Source: Hyphomicrobiales bacterium (GTDB taxonomy: Bacteria; Pseudomonadota; Alphaproteobacteria; Rhizobiales; Rhizobiaceae). Taken from it: a stretch of 64,000 nucleotides of DNA. The stretch lies in assembly GCA_900472175.1 (NCBI GenBank), contig UCHD01000023.1:1-64000 (forward strand), read 5' to 3'. Under the pieces are notes generated by a model. That model ran no database searches and had not been told where the DNA came from. It saw only the letters and a list, made by a program, of their open reading frames with translations. The position numbers were made by a program, and so were the translations under genes. Every line of letters begins with the position of its first letter. Position 1 is the stretch's first letter. Below are positions 34,750 through 43,330 of this stretch, piece after piece.

Positions 34750-35741
34750 CCGGGCAGGCCCTCGGTGACGGCGTGACAGGCGACCATATGGCCAGCGCGG
34801 GCCTCCCTCCATTCCGGCACCACCTTGCCACAGATCTCCATAGCGATGGGGCAACGAGTGTGGAAGCGGCAGCCGGATGGCGGGGATAGCGGGCTTGGCA
34901 CGTCGCCCTGCAGGATCTGCCGTTGGCGGCTGCGCTCATGCGCCGGATCGGCCTCCGGTACGGCTGAGAGAAGGGCCTTGGTATAGGGGTGTAATGGGTG
35001 CTCGAACAATTCCTCGCGGGTGGCCAGTTCGGCAAGACGCCCGAGATACATGACGCCGACGCGGTCGCTGATATGGCGGACGACGGCGAGATCGTGGGCG
35101 ATGAACAGATAGGTCAGCCCGTATTTCTGCTGCAGGTCGAGCAGCAGGTTGATGATCTGCGCCTGCACGGAAACGTCGAGCGCCGAGATCGCTTCGTCGC
35201 AGACGATGAATTTCGGCTGGCAGGCCAGCGCCCGGGCAATCGCCACGCGCTGGCGCTGGCCACCGGACAGTTCGTGCGGATAGCGGGAGGCAAAGCGTGG
35301 CGGCAGGCCGACATCGGCAAGCAGTGTCGCGATCCGGTCCTTCAGTTCTGCCTTGGTGGCCAGCTTGTGAAACAGGATCGGCTCGCCAACGGCTTCGCCG
35401 ATGGTCATGCGCGGGTTGAGCGTCGAGTAGGGGTCCTGGAAGACGATCTGCAATTGGCGCCGATAGGGCCGCATCGCCTTTTCGTCGAGCTCAACGATAT
35501 TCTTGCCCTGATAAATCACTTTGCCTTCGGTGGCCCGGTGCAGATTGAGCAGGGTGAAACCCGTGGTCGACTTGCCGCAGCCGGATTCGCCGACGAGGCT
35601 GAGTGTCTCGCCCTCGAGAATGTCGAAATTGACGTCATCAAGCGCATGCACGGTGGCCGCCCGCTCCCCGAACGCGCCGAGCCGGACGTGGAAGTGTTTG
35701 ACCAGATTTTCGATGCGCATCAGCGGCTGAGCACCCATCAC
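34746..35741 (-). CDS. Oligopeptide/nickel-type ABC transporter ATP-binding protein (DppF/OppF type)
   Basis: A 331-aa ATPase. Walker [10 protein letters not shown] (about residues 51-59), signature LSGGQRQR, Walker B FIVCDEAISALD, and a C-terminal oligopeptide-ABC extension with a CRFHTRCPIAMEIC cysteine segment that in homologues binds an Fe-S cluster. It forms a heterodimer with the ATPase encoded just upstream (4-base overlap). Together they drive import of the ligand bound by the 38834-40489 protein. Neighbouring catabolic genes indicate a sugar acid or oligosaccharide, not a peptide. Confidence 0.92.
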   Translation of the reverse strand: MMGAQPLMRIENLVKHFHVRLGAFGERAATVHALDDVNFDILEGETLSLVGESGCGKSTTGFTLLNLHRATEGKVIYQGKNIVELDEKAMRPYRRQLQIVFQDPYSTLNPRMTIGEAVGEPILFHKLATKAELKDRIATLLADVGLPPRFASRYPHELSGGQRQRVAIARALACQPKFIVCDEAISALDVSVQAQIINLLLDLQQKYGLTYLFIAHDLAVVRHISDRVGVMYLGRLAELATREELFEHPLHPYTKALLSAVPEADPAHERSRQRQILQGDVPSPLSPPSGCRFHTRCPIAMEICGKVVPEWREARAGHMVACHAVTEGLPG

Positions 35742-36775
35742 GCGGCCTCCAGTTTTCTTTGGGCGACGAAGCAGGCGACGCGGTGGGCGCCGTCCTGGCC
35801 AAGGCCTTCCAGCGACGGGACGCGCTCATGACAGATCGCTTCCGCCAGCGGACAGCGCGGCGCAAACGGACAGCCTTTTGGGCGGCGGCCGGGTTCAGGC
35901 GGCGTGCCGCCGATGGAACTGAGGCGCGTCGAGCGCTCGTCGGACAGTTTCGGGATCGAGGCGAGCAGCCCTTGCGTATAGGGGTGGCTCGGGTTGGCAA
36001 ACAACGCATCGACGGGCGCGTCCTCGACTACGGTGCCGGCATAGAGAACGTTGATGCGGTCGACCAGGCCGGCGATCAGCGCCAGATCATGGGTGATCCA
36101 GACCACCGACATGCCGAGCTTGTCACGCAGGTCCTTGACCAGATCGACGATCTGCGCCTGGATCGTCACGTCGAGCGCGGTGGTCGGTTCGTCAGCGATC
36201 AAGAGCTGTGGATTGCAGGCAAGACCGATGGCGATCATCACGCGCTGGCGCATACCGCCGGAGAGTTCATGCGGATAGGCGTCGAGACGATCTTCTGCGC
36301 CGGGAATACCGACAAGCTTCAAGAGTTCGCCAGCCCGCTTGCGCGCCTCCGCCTTCGACATGCCGCGGTGATAGATCAGCGGCTCGGCCAGCTGTTGGCC
36401 GATGCGCATCACCGGATTGAGCGAGGTCATCGGATCCTGGAAGATGAAGCCGACATCGCCGCCGCGCACCTTTCGCAGGTCCGAATTCGACATTTTCTGC
36501 AGGTCACGCCCGGCGAAATTGGCTTCACCCTTGGTGACTTTAATCTTGTTGGGCAATAGCCGCATCATGCTGAGCATGGTCAGGCTCTTGCCGCAGCCGG
36601 ATTCGCCGACGATGCCGAGCGTCTCGCCCTTATCGACATGCAGGTCGATGCCGTCCACGATGGTGGCGGGACCGGTACGTGTCTCGATCTCGATGGTCAG
36701 GCCCTTGACGTCGAGCAGGCGCTCGCCGGTCTTAGCCGGCGGTTCTGGACGGATATTGCTGGCCATCATCATCAC
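35738..36775 (-). CDS. Oligopeptide/nickel-type ABC transporter ATP-binding protein (DppD/OppD type)
   Basis: A 345-aa ATPase. Walker A GESGCGKS at about 56-63, signature LSGGMRQR at about 168-175, Walker [13 protein letters not shown] and the C-terminal oligopeptide extension with [14 protein letters not shown]. Four ATG codons in a row stand at the 5' end (36775 and following), overlapping the stop of the permease gene, so the exact first residue is open by up to three. It pairs with the DppF-type ATPase downstream. Confidence 0.92.
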   Translation of the reverse strand: MMMMASNIRPEPPAKTGERLLDVKGLTIEIETRTGPATIVDGIDLHVDKGETLGIVGESGCGKSLTMLSMMRLLPNKIKVTKGEANFAGRDLQKMSNSDLRKVRGGDVGFIFQDPMTSLNPVMRIGQQLAEPLIYHRGMSKAEARKRAGELLKLVGIPGAEDRLDAYPHELSGGMRQRVMIAIGLACNPQLLIADEPTTALDVTIQAQIVDLVKDLRDKLGMSVVWITHDLALIAGLVDRINVLYAGTVVEDAPVDALFANPSHPYTQGLLASIPKLSDERSTRLSSIGGTPPEPGRRPKGCPFAPRCPLAEAICHERVPSLEGLGQDGAHRVACFVAQRKLEAA

Positions 36776-37731
36776 TTCGCTCCGCGCGGATTGAGGGCAT
36801 CATTGAGGCCGTCGCCGAGGAATGAAAACGCGACGGAGGCAAGGCCGAGGACGGCGGCAGGTGCTGCCAGCAGATGCGGATAATGCTGCCAGACGCGCAG
36901 GCCGTCGGAGATCATGTTGCCCCAGCTTGGGGTCGGCGGGTTGACGCCGACGCCGAGGAACGAAAAGGCGCTTTCCAGAACCATGGCGGTGCCGAGACCG
37001 GCGCTGACGGCGACGATCAGCGGACCCAGCGCATTCGGCACGACATAGCGCATCAGGATGATGCGGTTGGTCAGCCCCAGCGCCTGGGCTGCGGTGATAT
37101 AAGGCCGCGAGCGGATGGAAAGAACCTGGGCGCGGACGAGACGCGCATAGGGCGGCCAGGAGATCAGCGCCATCGAGCCGAAGACCAGCAGGAAATCGAC
37201 CCAGATGGTTTCGCGATAGACCGGATTGAGTGTCGCCAGATAGCGGCTTTCCATCCAGCTTGTGATTGGCGATTTCAGCGAGGCGTTGATAACGACGACG
37301 AGCAGAAGGTTGGGGATCGACATGGTCATGTCGGTCAGCCACATGACGATCCGGTCCAGCCAGCCGCCGAAGAAGCCCGCCAAGGCGCCGAGCGTTACGC
37401 CGATCACCACAGCAATGAAGGTGACGACGATGGCGACGAGGAACGCTGTGCGTGTACCGTAGACAACGCGGCTGAAGACATCGCGGCCGAGGTCGTCGGT
37501 GCCGAACAGATGCGACAAGGAGGGGGCCAGATTACGCGAATTCAGGTCTTGACTCAGAAAGTCGTAGGGCGTCAGGTACGGCCCGAACAATGCGGTGAAG
37601 GCAAGGATGACGACGACCACGAGACCGAAGACCGCAAGCTTGTTGCGGCGCAGTCGGTGCCAGGCATCGCGCCAGAGGCTGACGGGCGGTTCGATTTCGG
37701 CGGCGGTGCCGGGCATGGGAACGACGGACAT
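36772..37731 (-). CDS. ABC transporter permease (DppC/OppC type)
   Basis: A 319-aa inner-membrane protein with six predicted helices. An N-terminal OppC_N-type segment (RLRRNKLAVFGLVVVVILAFTALFGPYLTPYD) precedes the BPD_transp_1 domain. The cytoplasmic coupling helix EAA-type motif is VRAQVLSIRSRPYITAAQALG at about 207-227. It forms the channel with the DppB-type permease encoded 2 bases upstream. Four-base overlap with the following ATPase gene shows a single tight operon. Confidence 0.92.
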   Translation of the reverse strand: MSVVPMPGTAAEIEPPVSLWRDAWHRLRRNKLAVFGLVVVVILAFTALFGPYLTPYDFLSQDLNSRNLAPSLSHLFGTDDLGRDVFSRVVYGTRTAFLVAIVVTFIAVVIGVTLGALAGFFGGWLDRIVMWLTDMTMSIPNLLLVVVINASLKSPITSWMESRYLATLNPVYRETIWVDFLLVFGSMALISWPPYARLVRAQVLSIRSRPYITAAQALGLTNRIILMRYVVPNALGPLIVAVSAGLGTAMVLESAFSFLGVGVNPPTPSWGNMISDGLRVWQHYPHLLAAPAAVLGLASVAFSFLGDGLNDALNPRGAK

Positions 37732-37733
37732 GG

Positions 37734-38690
37734 TCAGCGGCTCCTTCTTGTGTCGTTGGCGCGCGGGTCGAGCAGTGGGTAGAGCACGTCGACAAGCAGG
37801 TTGGAGATCATCACCAGGAACGAGCCGATCAGCGTGATGGCGAGGATGACGGGATAATCGGTATTGGTCAGCGCCTGAACGGTGAGGCGGCCAAGACCGG
37901 GCAGGCCGAAGACCAGCTCGACGAAGATGGCGCCGTTGACGATGGTGATCATGATCAGGCCGAGCTGGGTGACAACGGGCGTCAGGACCGGGCGCAGGAT
38001 GTGGCGCAGTGCCACCATCATTTCCGGCACGCCCTTGGCCCGGGCAGTACGGACGAAATCTTCCGACAGAACTTCAATCACGGCAGCGCGGGTCTGGCGT
38101 ACGATCAGCGCGATCGGCTGGAAGGAAAGAACGAGCAGCGGCAAAAGGATGCGCACGTCGAAAACACCGCCCCAGCCATAGGGTACGGCGGAGCCCGGCA
38201 GGATCATGATCAGCATGACCATCAGCATCGGGCCTGCGACATAGGCCGGGATTGCCCAGAGAAACAGCGCTGAGCCGAGAATGGCATAGTCGGTGCGGGT
38301 GTTTTGATTGAGCGCTGCGATCAGCCCGAGAGGAATGGCAACGACAGCGGTCAGGATGACGGAACAGAGCGCCAGCTTGAAAGACACAGGTGCTGCCGCG
38401 GAAATCATCGCCCAGACGGAACGGCCGGAGCTCAGCGAATTGCCGAAATTGCCGTGCAGCAGGTTCCAGATATAGCTGCCGAACTGGATGAGGAACGGCC
38501 GGTTGAGGCCCGCACTTTCGCGGATCGCCTCGATGCGCTCGGGATTATAGGCAACGTCGCCGGGCGCCCGCAGGAAGATCAGCTTGATCGGGTCACCGGC
38601 ACCATAATAGGCCAGCGCATAGACGCCGAGCATGACAAGAAGGACGGATGGTATCCAGACGACGAAACGGGTCGCGATGTAACGCAGCAT
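37734..38690 (-). CDS. ABC transporter permease (DppB/OppB type)
   Basis: A 318-aa inner-membrane permease with the standard DppB start (MLRYIATRFVVWIPSVLLVMLGVY) and a BPD_transp_1 domain from about residue 95. The EAA-type loop is VLSEDFVRTARAKGVPE at about 205-222. It lies 143 bases after the binding-protein gene; that gap holds a stable hairpin which may lower permease expression relative to the binding protein. Confidence 0.92.
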   Translation of the reverse strand: MLRYIATRFVVWIPSVLLVMLGVYALAYYGAGDPIKLIFLRAPGDVAYNPERIEAIRESAGLNRPFLIQFGSYIWNLLHGNFGNSLSSGRSVWAMISAAAPVSFKLALCSVILTAVVAIPLGLIAALNQNTRTDYAILGSALFLWAIPAYVAGPMLMVMLIMILPGSAVPYGWGGVFDVRILLPLLVLSFQPIALIVRQTRAAVIEVLSEDFVRTARAKGVPEMMVALRHILRPVLTPVVTQLGLIMITIVNGAIFVELVFGLPGLGRLTVQALTNTDYPVILAITLIGSFLVMISNLLVDVLYPLLDPRANDTRRSR

Positions 38691-38781
38691 GGCAGTCTCC
38701 CACCCTTGGTTTCAGAAGATGAAGCTTCGAGCTTTGCCCTGCGGGGTCAAGCGCCGCAATCATACTCCAGCATTCGCAATC

Positions 38782-38810
38782 TGTGCGGAAACGGTTTCCG
38801 CCTCCGCACA
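38782..38810 (-). promoter_or_regulatory. Intra-operon hairpin between binding-protein and permease genes
   Basis: TGTGCGGA and TCCGCACA form an 8-bp inverted repeat; an inner GCGGAAAC/GTTTCCGC palindrome is an alternative fold. It lies 24 bases after the binding-protein stop, on the operon transcript. Such hairpins commonly protect upstream mRNA or partly terminate transcription, giving more binding protein than permease. There is no T-run, so full termination is unlikely. Confidence 0.55.
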
Positions 38811-38833
38811 GAATAAGGTGTCAGCGCGGCCGC

Positions 38834-40489
38834 TTAGCCAGCGACCGAAATGTCCCAGGGGGCAACAACCTGCCAGTCGAGGTTCTTGTCCATGCCGGTG
38901 ACCTTGTCGGTCGCCCAGCGCGACATCGCCTGCGCGTACCAAGGGATGAAGCTCCAGTCTTCGCGGAACGCCTTCTGGGCTTCGAGCGCCAGAGCAACAC
39001 GCTGCGGATCGTCCACCGACTTGGTGGCGGCTTCGGCGAGCAGGCTGTCGACCTTGTCGTTCTTGTAACCGCCGAGCTTGTTCTGCGCGTTCGACGAGGT
39101 CGAGGCGATGGAACCGGCAAGATAGGATACGGCATCGGGAACACGGGTGCCGACGTCGTCGCGGAAGATCTGCACCGCGTTCTGGTCGGGGCCTGCATAG
39201 GCATCCTGCTGCGGCTTCATATCGACGGCGGTGATGCCGAGGTTCTGGCGCCATTGCTCGGCGATGAACTGGGCGGCAGCCTCGATGGCGGGGCCGGAAA
39301 CGCCGACGAAGAGCAGCTTGGGCAGACGTTCCGGGCCACCATAGCTCGATTCGGCCAACAGCTTCTTGGCGCCTTCCGGGTCGTAGGGATAAGGCTCGAA
39401 GCCGGAGTTGTCGGCGCCGGGGACTGAATTGATGACCTGGTCGGTTTTCTTGTGCGGGCCATCCGGGAAGGACGCCTTCATCAGGCCATCGCGGTCGACG
39501 GCCATGATCAGCGCCTGGCGGACTTTCGGATCGTCCATCGGCGCGCGCGCCGAGTTGAACCAGAAATGCTGGCTGGTCGGGATCAACGGGCCTTCGGCAA
39601 AGCTCGCGCCGAGGTCCTGGATGATGGTCGAGGTGACCAGTTCCGTATGGGCATTGTATTCGCCGGACTTCAGGAGCGATGTCGCGGTGACGTTGTCTTC
39701 GATCGAGTCGATCTCGATACGGGCGAGCTTCGGCTTCGGACCGAAGAAGTTTTCGTTGGGCTCGAACACCAGTTTGCCGGCATCGAGATCGATGCTGGTC
39801 AGCTTGAAGGGACCGGAATAGACGGCGCTGCTATCAGGCATGTACCAGTCGGTGATTTCCTCGCCATCTTCGCCTCGAGATTGCGAGGCCTTGGTGATCG
39901 GCGCGATATGGTTGCCGAGCCGCATGAAGAAGATCGGGTCTGATTCCGACAGGGTCACGACAACCGTGCCTTCGTCCGGCGTCGCGATGCCTGAAATTTC
40001 CTTGGCCTTGCCGGCGCTGACATCGGCATAGCCTGCGACCTTGCTCAGTACCTGGTCGGCGCGCTGGTTCTTGGTATTCGGCATGGCCGAGACATTCCAG
40101 GAACCCTTGACGTCTTCAGCGGTGATCTTGCTGCCATCCGAGAAAACGGCCTTCGGATCGATCTTGAAGGTCCATGTCTTACTGTCAGCATCCGGCTCCC
40201 AGCTTGTAAAGACGTAAGGGTGCAATTCTCCCTTCGAGTCGAAATACATCGGTGACGCCCACCAGGCGGAATTCCAGCGATACGGCACGCCACCGCCGCG
40301 CAACGGCGACCAATCCTGGTTGAAGGCCGGGTTTGCGACCTTGAGCACCTGGCCTTCCTGGGCCATGACGATCCGGGCATTCAGGCCGAACAGGCCAAGC
40401 GCCACACTGGTGCCGAGGCCGAGTTTCAAGGCGTTGCGGCGCGTCATCTGCGGCTGCGACGAGCCGCCTTCCTTGTTCTGATTAGACAT
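38834..40489 (-). CDS. Family-5 extracellular solute-binding protein, Tat-type signal
   Basis: A 551-aa SBP_bac_5 protein. Residues about 15-45 carry a twin-arginine signal (TRRNALKLGLGTSVALGLFGLNA, then MAQEG), suggesting export in folded form. The mature protein shows the family features: KTWTFKIDPKAVFSDGSKITAEDV and VRQALIMAVDRDGLM. Members bind peptides, opines, oligosaccharides or nickel. The ATG at 40489 has GGAGG 5 bases upstream, so the in-frame TTG before it is not used. First gene of the minus-strand operon; neighbours suggest a plant-derived sugar acid or oligosaccharide. Confidence 0.9.
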   Translation of the reverse strand: MSNQNKEGGSSQPQMTRRNALKLGLGTSVALGLFGLNARIVMAQEGQVLKVANPAFNQDWSPLRGGGVPYRWNSAWWASPMYFDSKGELHPYVFTSWEPDADSKTWTFKIDPKAVFSDGSKITAEDVKGSWNVSAMPNTKNQRADQVLSKVAGYADVSAGKAKEISGIATPDEGTVVVTLSESDPIFFMRLGNHIAPITKASQSRGEDGEEITDWYMPDSSAVYSGPFKLTSIDLDAGKLVFEPNENFFGPKPKLARIEIDSIEDNVTATSLLKSGEYNAHTELVTSTIIQDLGASFAEGPLIPTSQHFWFNSARAPMDDPKVRQALIMAVDRDGLMKASFPDGPHKKTDQVINSVPGADNSGFEPYPYDPEGAKKLLAESSYGGPERLPKLLFVGVSGPAIEAAAQFIAEQWRQNLGITAVDMKPQQDAYAGPDQNAVQIFRDDVGTRVPDAVSYLAGSIASTSSNAQNKLGGYKNDKVDSLLAEAATKSVDDPQRVALALEAQKAFREDWSFIPWYAQAMSRWATDKVTGMDKNLDWQVVAPWDISVAG

Positions 40490-40781
40490 CTGATCCTCCA
40501 ATAGATGCTGTCATCGCGCCCTCCTTCTGCCGGTTCGGGGCAGTCTGCCGCGCCATGATGAGGCCGGACACTGGATCGTTATTGTAAATATGTCAACATT
40601 AAATCTTGGTTATATTCACGCCTGTCAGAAGAAGTCATATAAAACTTATATTTTTCAATAGGATAATTTTCTGTTGAAATTTTCAATGAAGAATTTTTCT
40701 TGACAAGTTGTCATGATTGGAGAAAAAGCGAGGGGCGGCGGCGCCAAAACGGCCGGACGGCTGCGGGAGGAGTTTGCGAAA
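40490..40781. promoter_or_regulatory. Divergent promoter region with candidate FadR-family operator
   Basis: This 292-base AT-rich region separates the transporter operon (leftward) from the aldolase operon (rightward). A perfect 13-bp palindrome, TGACAAGTTGTCA, is at 40701-40713, overlapping a plus-strand TTGACA. A second TTGACA reads on the minus strand at about 40593-40598. Position and symmetry suit control of both arms by the FadR-type regulator encoded at 32882. The protein-site pairing is inferred. Confidence 0.5.
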
Positions 40782-41687
40782 ATGACGATTCACAAGATCA
40801 CCGGCGTCTATAGCGCCGCTACGACGCCGCTCAATGCCGATGACACGCCCGATCTCGGCCTGTTCACCGCCCATTGTCAGCGGCTTCTGAGCGAGGGCTG
40901 CCACGGTGTGGCGCTGCTCGGCACGACCGGCGAGGCCAATTCGTTTTCGTCCCCAGAGCGCCGCGATATTCTCGAGGCGGCCTTGAAGGCTGGGATATCC
41001 GGCGATCAGTTGATGCCAGGGACGGGCGTAGCGGCCATTCCGGAGACGATCGAGCTGACGCGGCATGCGTTGTCCAATGGCGTGAGCCGGGTCGTCATGC
41101 TGCCACCCTTCTATTACAAGGGTGTATCGGACGACGGGTTGTTTGCCGCCTATGCACGGATCATCGAGACGATCGCCGACGACCGGCTGCGTGTCGTTCT
41201 CTATCACATTCCCCAGGTTTCCGGCATTCCGCTGACCCTGCCACTGATCGGCCGGTTGATCGAGGCTTTCCCGGATACCGTCGTCGGCATCAAGGATTCG
41301 GCCGGCGACTTTGCCAATATGGAAGCGCTGCTGGCGGCATTTCCAGGCTTTTCCGTGCTCGCTGGCGCTGATCCGCTGCTCTTGCCGCTGGTCAAGGCCG
41401 GTGGGGCAGGCTGCATCACCGCAACCTCCAATCTGGTCGCAGACTCCCTTCGGGCCGTCTACGATCATGCCAACGACCCGGCTCGTGCTGAAGAGGTCGA
41501 GACGGCGCAGGCGCGCATCAATGCCTATCGTTCGCTGTCCAATTCTTACGTCCAGATCCCTACGATCAAGGCGATGGTCGGCCTGAAGAATGGCAACTCC
41601 GCCTGGGCACGGCCGCGACCGCCGCTGATGGCGCTGGGCGCCGCCGACCAGGCGGATCTCGCTGTCAAATTCACTCAATTACCATAG
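40782..41687 (+). CDS. Pyruvate aldolase/lyase of the DHDPS-NAL family
   Basis: A 301-aa (beta/alpha)8 class I aldolase. GTTGEAN is at 47-53, the catalytic Tyr141 in LYHIPQ and the Schiff-base Lys171 in GIKDSAGD. The family forms or cleaves C-C bonds with pyruvate: dihydrodipicolinate synthase, N-acetylneuraminate lyase, KDG aldolase and others. A housekeeping DapA role is unlikely here, because it sits in a catabolic operon with a sialidase-like hydrolase 12 bases downstream. Retro-aldol cleavage of a 2-keto-3-deoxy sugar acid is inferred. The ATG at 40782, with GGGAGGAG upstream, gives the family N-terminus. Confidence 0.88.
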   Translation: MTIHKITGVYSAATTPLNADDTPDLGLFTAHCQRLLSEGCHGVALLGTTGEANSFSSPERRDILEAALKAGISGDQLMPGTGVAAIPETIELTRHALSNGVSRVVMLPPFYYKGVSDDGLFAAYARIIETIADDRLRVVLYHIPQVSGIPLTLPLIGRLIEAFPDTVVGIKDSAGDFANMEALLAAFPGFSVLAGADPLLLPLVKAGGAGCITATSNLVADSLRAVYDHANDPARAEEVETAQARINAYRSLSNSYVQIPTIKAMVGLKNGNSAWARPRPPLMALGAADQADLAVKFTQLP

Positions 41688-41699
41688 GAGGAGCGCCTC

Positions 41700-42902
41700 A
41701 TGACATTGGGCTCCGGGTTGAAGCCTGAGGAAATTCCGCCGCTTATGAACGGCGCCATCGTCTCTCATACGGTAGAAAGCCATCGTTTCGATGCCTTCCT
41801 GCCGTCGCCTTGCGTACAGAACCACGCCGCCAACCTGGCATTCCTTGCAGATGGCACGCTGACCTGCGTCTGGTTTGGCGGCACGATGGAAGGCATGGGC
41901 GATATTTCGATTTACATGTCGCGGCTGGCCGCCGGTTCCGCTGTATGGTCGGCGCCGGAGAAGATGTCGGACGATCCGCAGAAATCCGAGCAGAACCCGC
42001 TGGTGTTCACGGCGCCGGATGGAAAAGTCTGGCTGATCTTCACGTCGCAGACGTCGGGAAATCAGGACGGTGCCGTCGTCAAGCGGCGGATTTCCGAGGA
42101 TGGCGGGCGCACATTCGGCCCTGTCGATATTCTCTGCGATAGTCCCGGCACATTCGTGCGCCAGCCGGTCATCGTCAACGGGAACGGAGACTGGCTCTTG
42201 CCGGTGTTCCGCTGCATTGGCGAGCCCGGCCAGCGCTGGACCGGTAATGCGGACACGGCTGCTGTTCTGCTCTCGCAGGATGCCGGAGCGAGCTGGAAAA
42301 TGGTTGATCTGCCGGGCAGCGTGGGCGCAGTCCATATGAATATTGTCCCGCGTGGCGATGGGCAAATGGTGGCCTTCTTCCGAAACCGCTTTGCTGAGCA
42401 GATCCTGCGCAGCACATCAAGCGATGATGGCCTGACCTGGAGTGCGCCGGCGCCAACCGCGTTGCCCAACAACAATTCATCGATCCAGGCCATTGCCCTC
42501 AAGGATGGGCGGATCGCAATTATCTGCAATCATTCCAATGCGTTGACCTCGAGCGACCGGCGCCATTCTCTTTATGATGAGATCGAGGCGGAAGAGGGCG
42601 TGCAGGCTGTGTCTGCAGGGGCTGGTTCGTCTGTCGATGGCAGGCCAAAGGCGATCTGGGGCGTGCCGCGCGCGCCAATGAGCCTCGTCTTATCCGGTGA
42701 TGACGGAGAGACCTTTGGTGCTCCGGGACATCTGGAAGCCGGTGATGGCTATTGCCTCACCAACAATTCGAAGGATGCTCTCAATCGCGAATATTCCTAC
42801 CCGTCGATCATCGAGGGACCGGATGGCGCGCTCCACATCGCCTACACCTATTATCGCCGGGCGATCAAATATGTGCGGCTGGAACCTGGGTACGGTTCCT
42901 AA
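41700..42902 (+). CDS. Sialidase-like six-bladed beta-propeller hydrolase, cytoplasmic
   Basis: A 400-aa BNR-repeat protein. Four Asp-boxes are visible: SEDGGRTF (132-139), SQDAGASW (192-199), SDDGLTW (241-247) and SGDDGETF (332-339), the mark of sialidase-type propellers. There is no signal peptide or membrane segment, so it should act inside the cell on an imported substrate. NHAANLAFLADGTLTCVWFGGT near residue 41-62 is typical of a sialidase-related family without known substrate; the usual sialidase arginine triad cannot be placed with confidence. An AGGAGG site precedes the ATG. It follows the aldolase gene and ends before a strong terminator. Confidence 0.85.
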   Translation: MTLGSGLKPEEIPPLMNGAIVSHTVESHRFDAFLPSPCVQNHAANLAFLADGTLTCVWFGGTMEGMGDISIYMSRLAAGSAVWSAPEKMSDDPQKSEQNPLVFTAPDGKVWLIFTSQTSGNQDGAVVKRRISEDGGRTFGPVDILCDSPGTFVRQPVIVNGNGDWLLPVFRCIGEPGQRWTGNADTAAVLLSQDAGASWKMVDLPGSVGAVHMNIVPRGDGQMVAFFRNRFAEQILRSTSSDDGLTWSAPAPTALPNNNSSIQAIALKDGRIAIICNHSNALTSSDRRHSLYDEIEAEEGVQAVSAGAGSSVDGRPKAIWGVPRAPMSLVLSGDDGETFGAPGHLEAGDGYCLTNNSKDALNREYSYPSIIEGPDGALHIAYTYYRRAIKYVRLEPGYGS

Positions 42903-43010
42903 GGTCTCGCCGCAGGGGCGAGGTTGCCTTCATCGGGCGTGAAGTTGCGGGTCTTTGTGGCCGTGAAATCGAGCGCGGCCCAAGGTGATTTTGACAAATA
43001 GAGTTTTGTT

Positions 43011-43053
43011 TTGCGATTTCCGCGCCGAAAGGCGCGGAAATCGCAATCTTGTT
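43011..43053 (+). terminator. Very strong hairpin terminator of the aldolase-sialidase operon
   Basis: TTGCGATTTCCGCGCC (43011-43026) and its exact complement (43031-43046) form a 16-bp stem closed by a GAAA tetraloop, followed by TCTTGTTT. It lies 109 bases after the sialidase-like gene. The remaining 285 bases up to the dehydrogenase gene at 43331 are AT-rich, contain a GGTA/TACC half-symmetry near 43119-43133, and probably hold a separate promoter. Confidence 0.85.
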
Positions 43054-43330
43054 TACAACAGGTGTGTCGATTTTAACGCCCGGCCTGCCGGTCCTCTTGT
43101 TTCTTTAATGGGGCTGTCGGTACCAGGTTTACCATAGTATTATATATTAAAAACAATAAGTTGATAGTTCGTACTCTGTGTTCGCGTTGCCTGATGCGGG
43201 TGCGAAAGGCGATAAAAAGCGGCTTCCACGCACCTTGGCTCTTGCCAAGAAAGCCTGTTTTGGATAACAAATTTACATGTTGGTTGCGATCCCCGGTGGA
43301 TGGAGCGACGAAAACAACGAGGACATGTCC

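Noticed and set aside
34746-40489. Transporter as a true dipeptide importer
   Set aside because: The family name only reflects homology. All linked genes concern sugar acids, and family-5 binding proteins also carry oligosaccharides.
40782-41687. Aldolase gene as housekeeping dapA
   Set aside because: It lies in a catabolic operon with a sialidase-like gene and sugar-acid enzymes, not with lysine or housekeeping genes; DHDPS-family paralogues are common.
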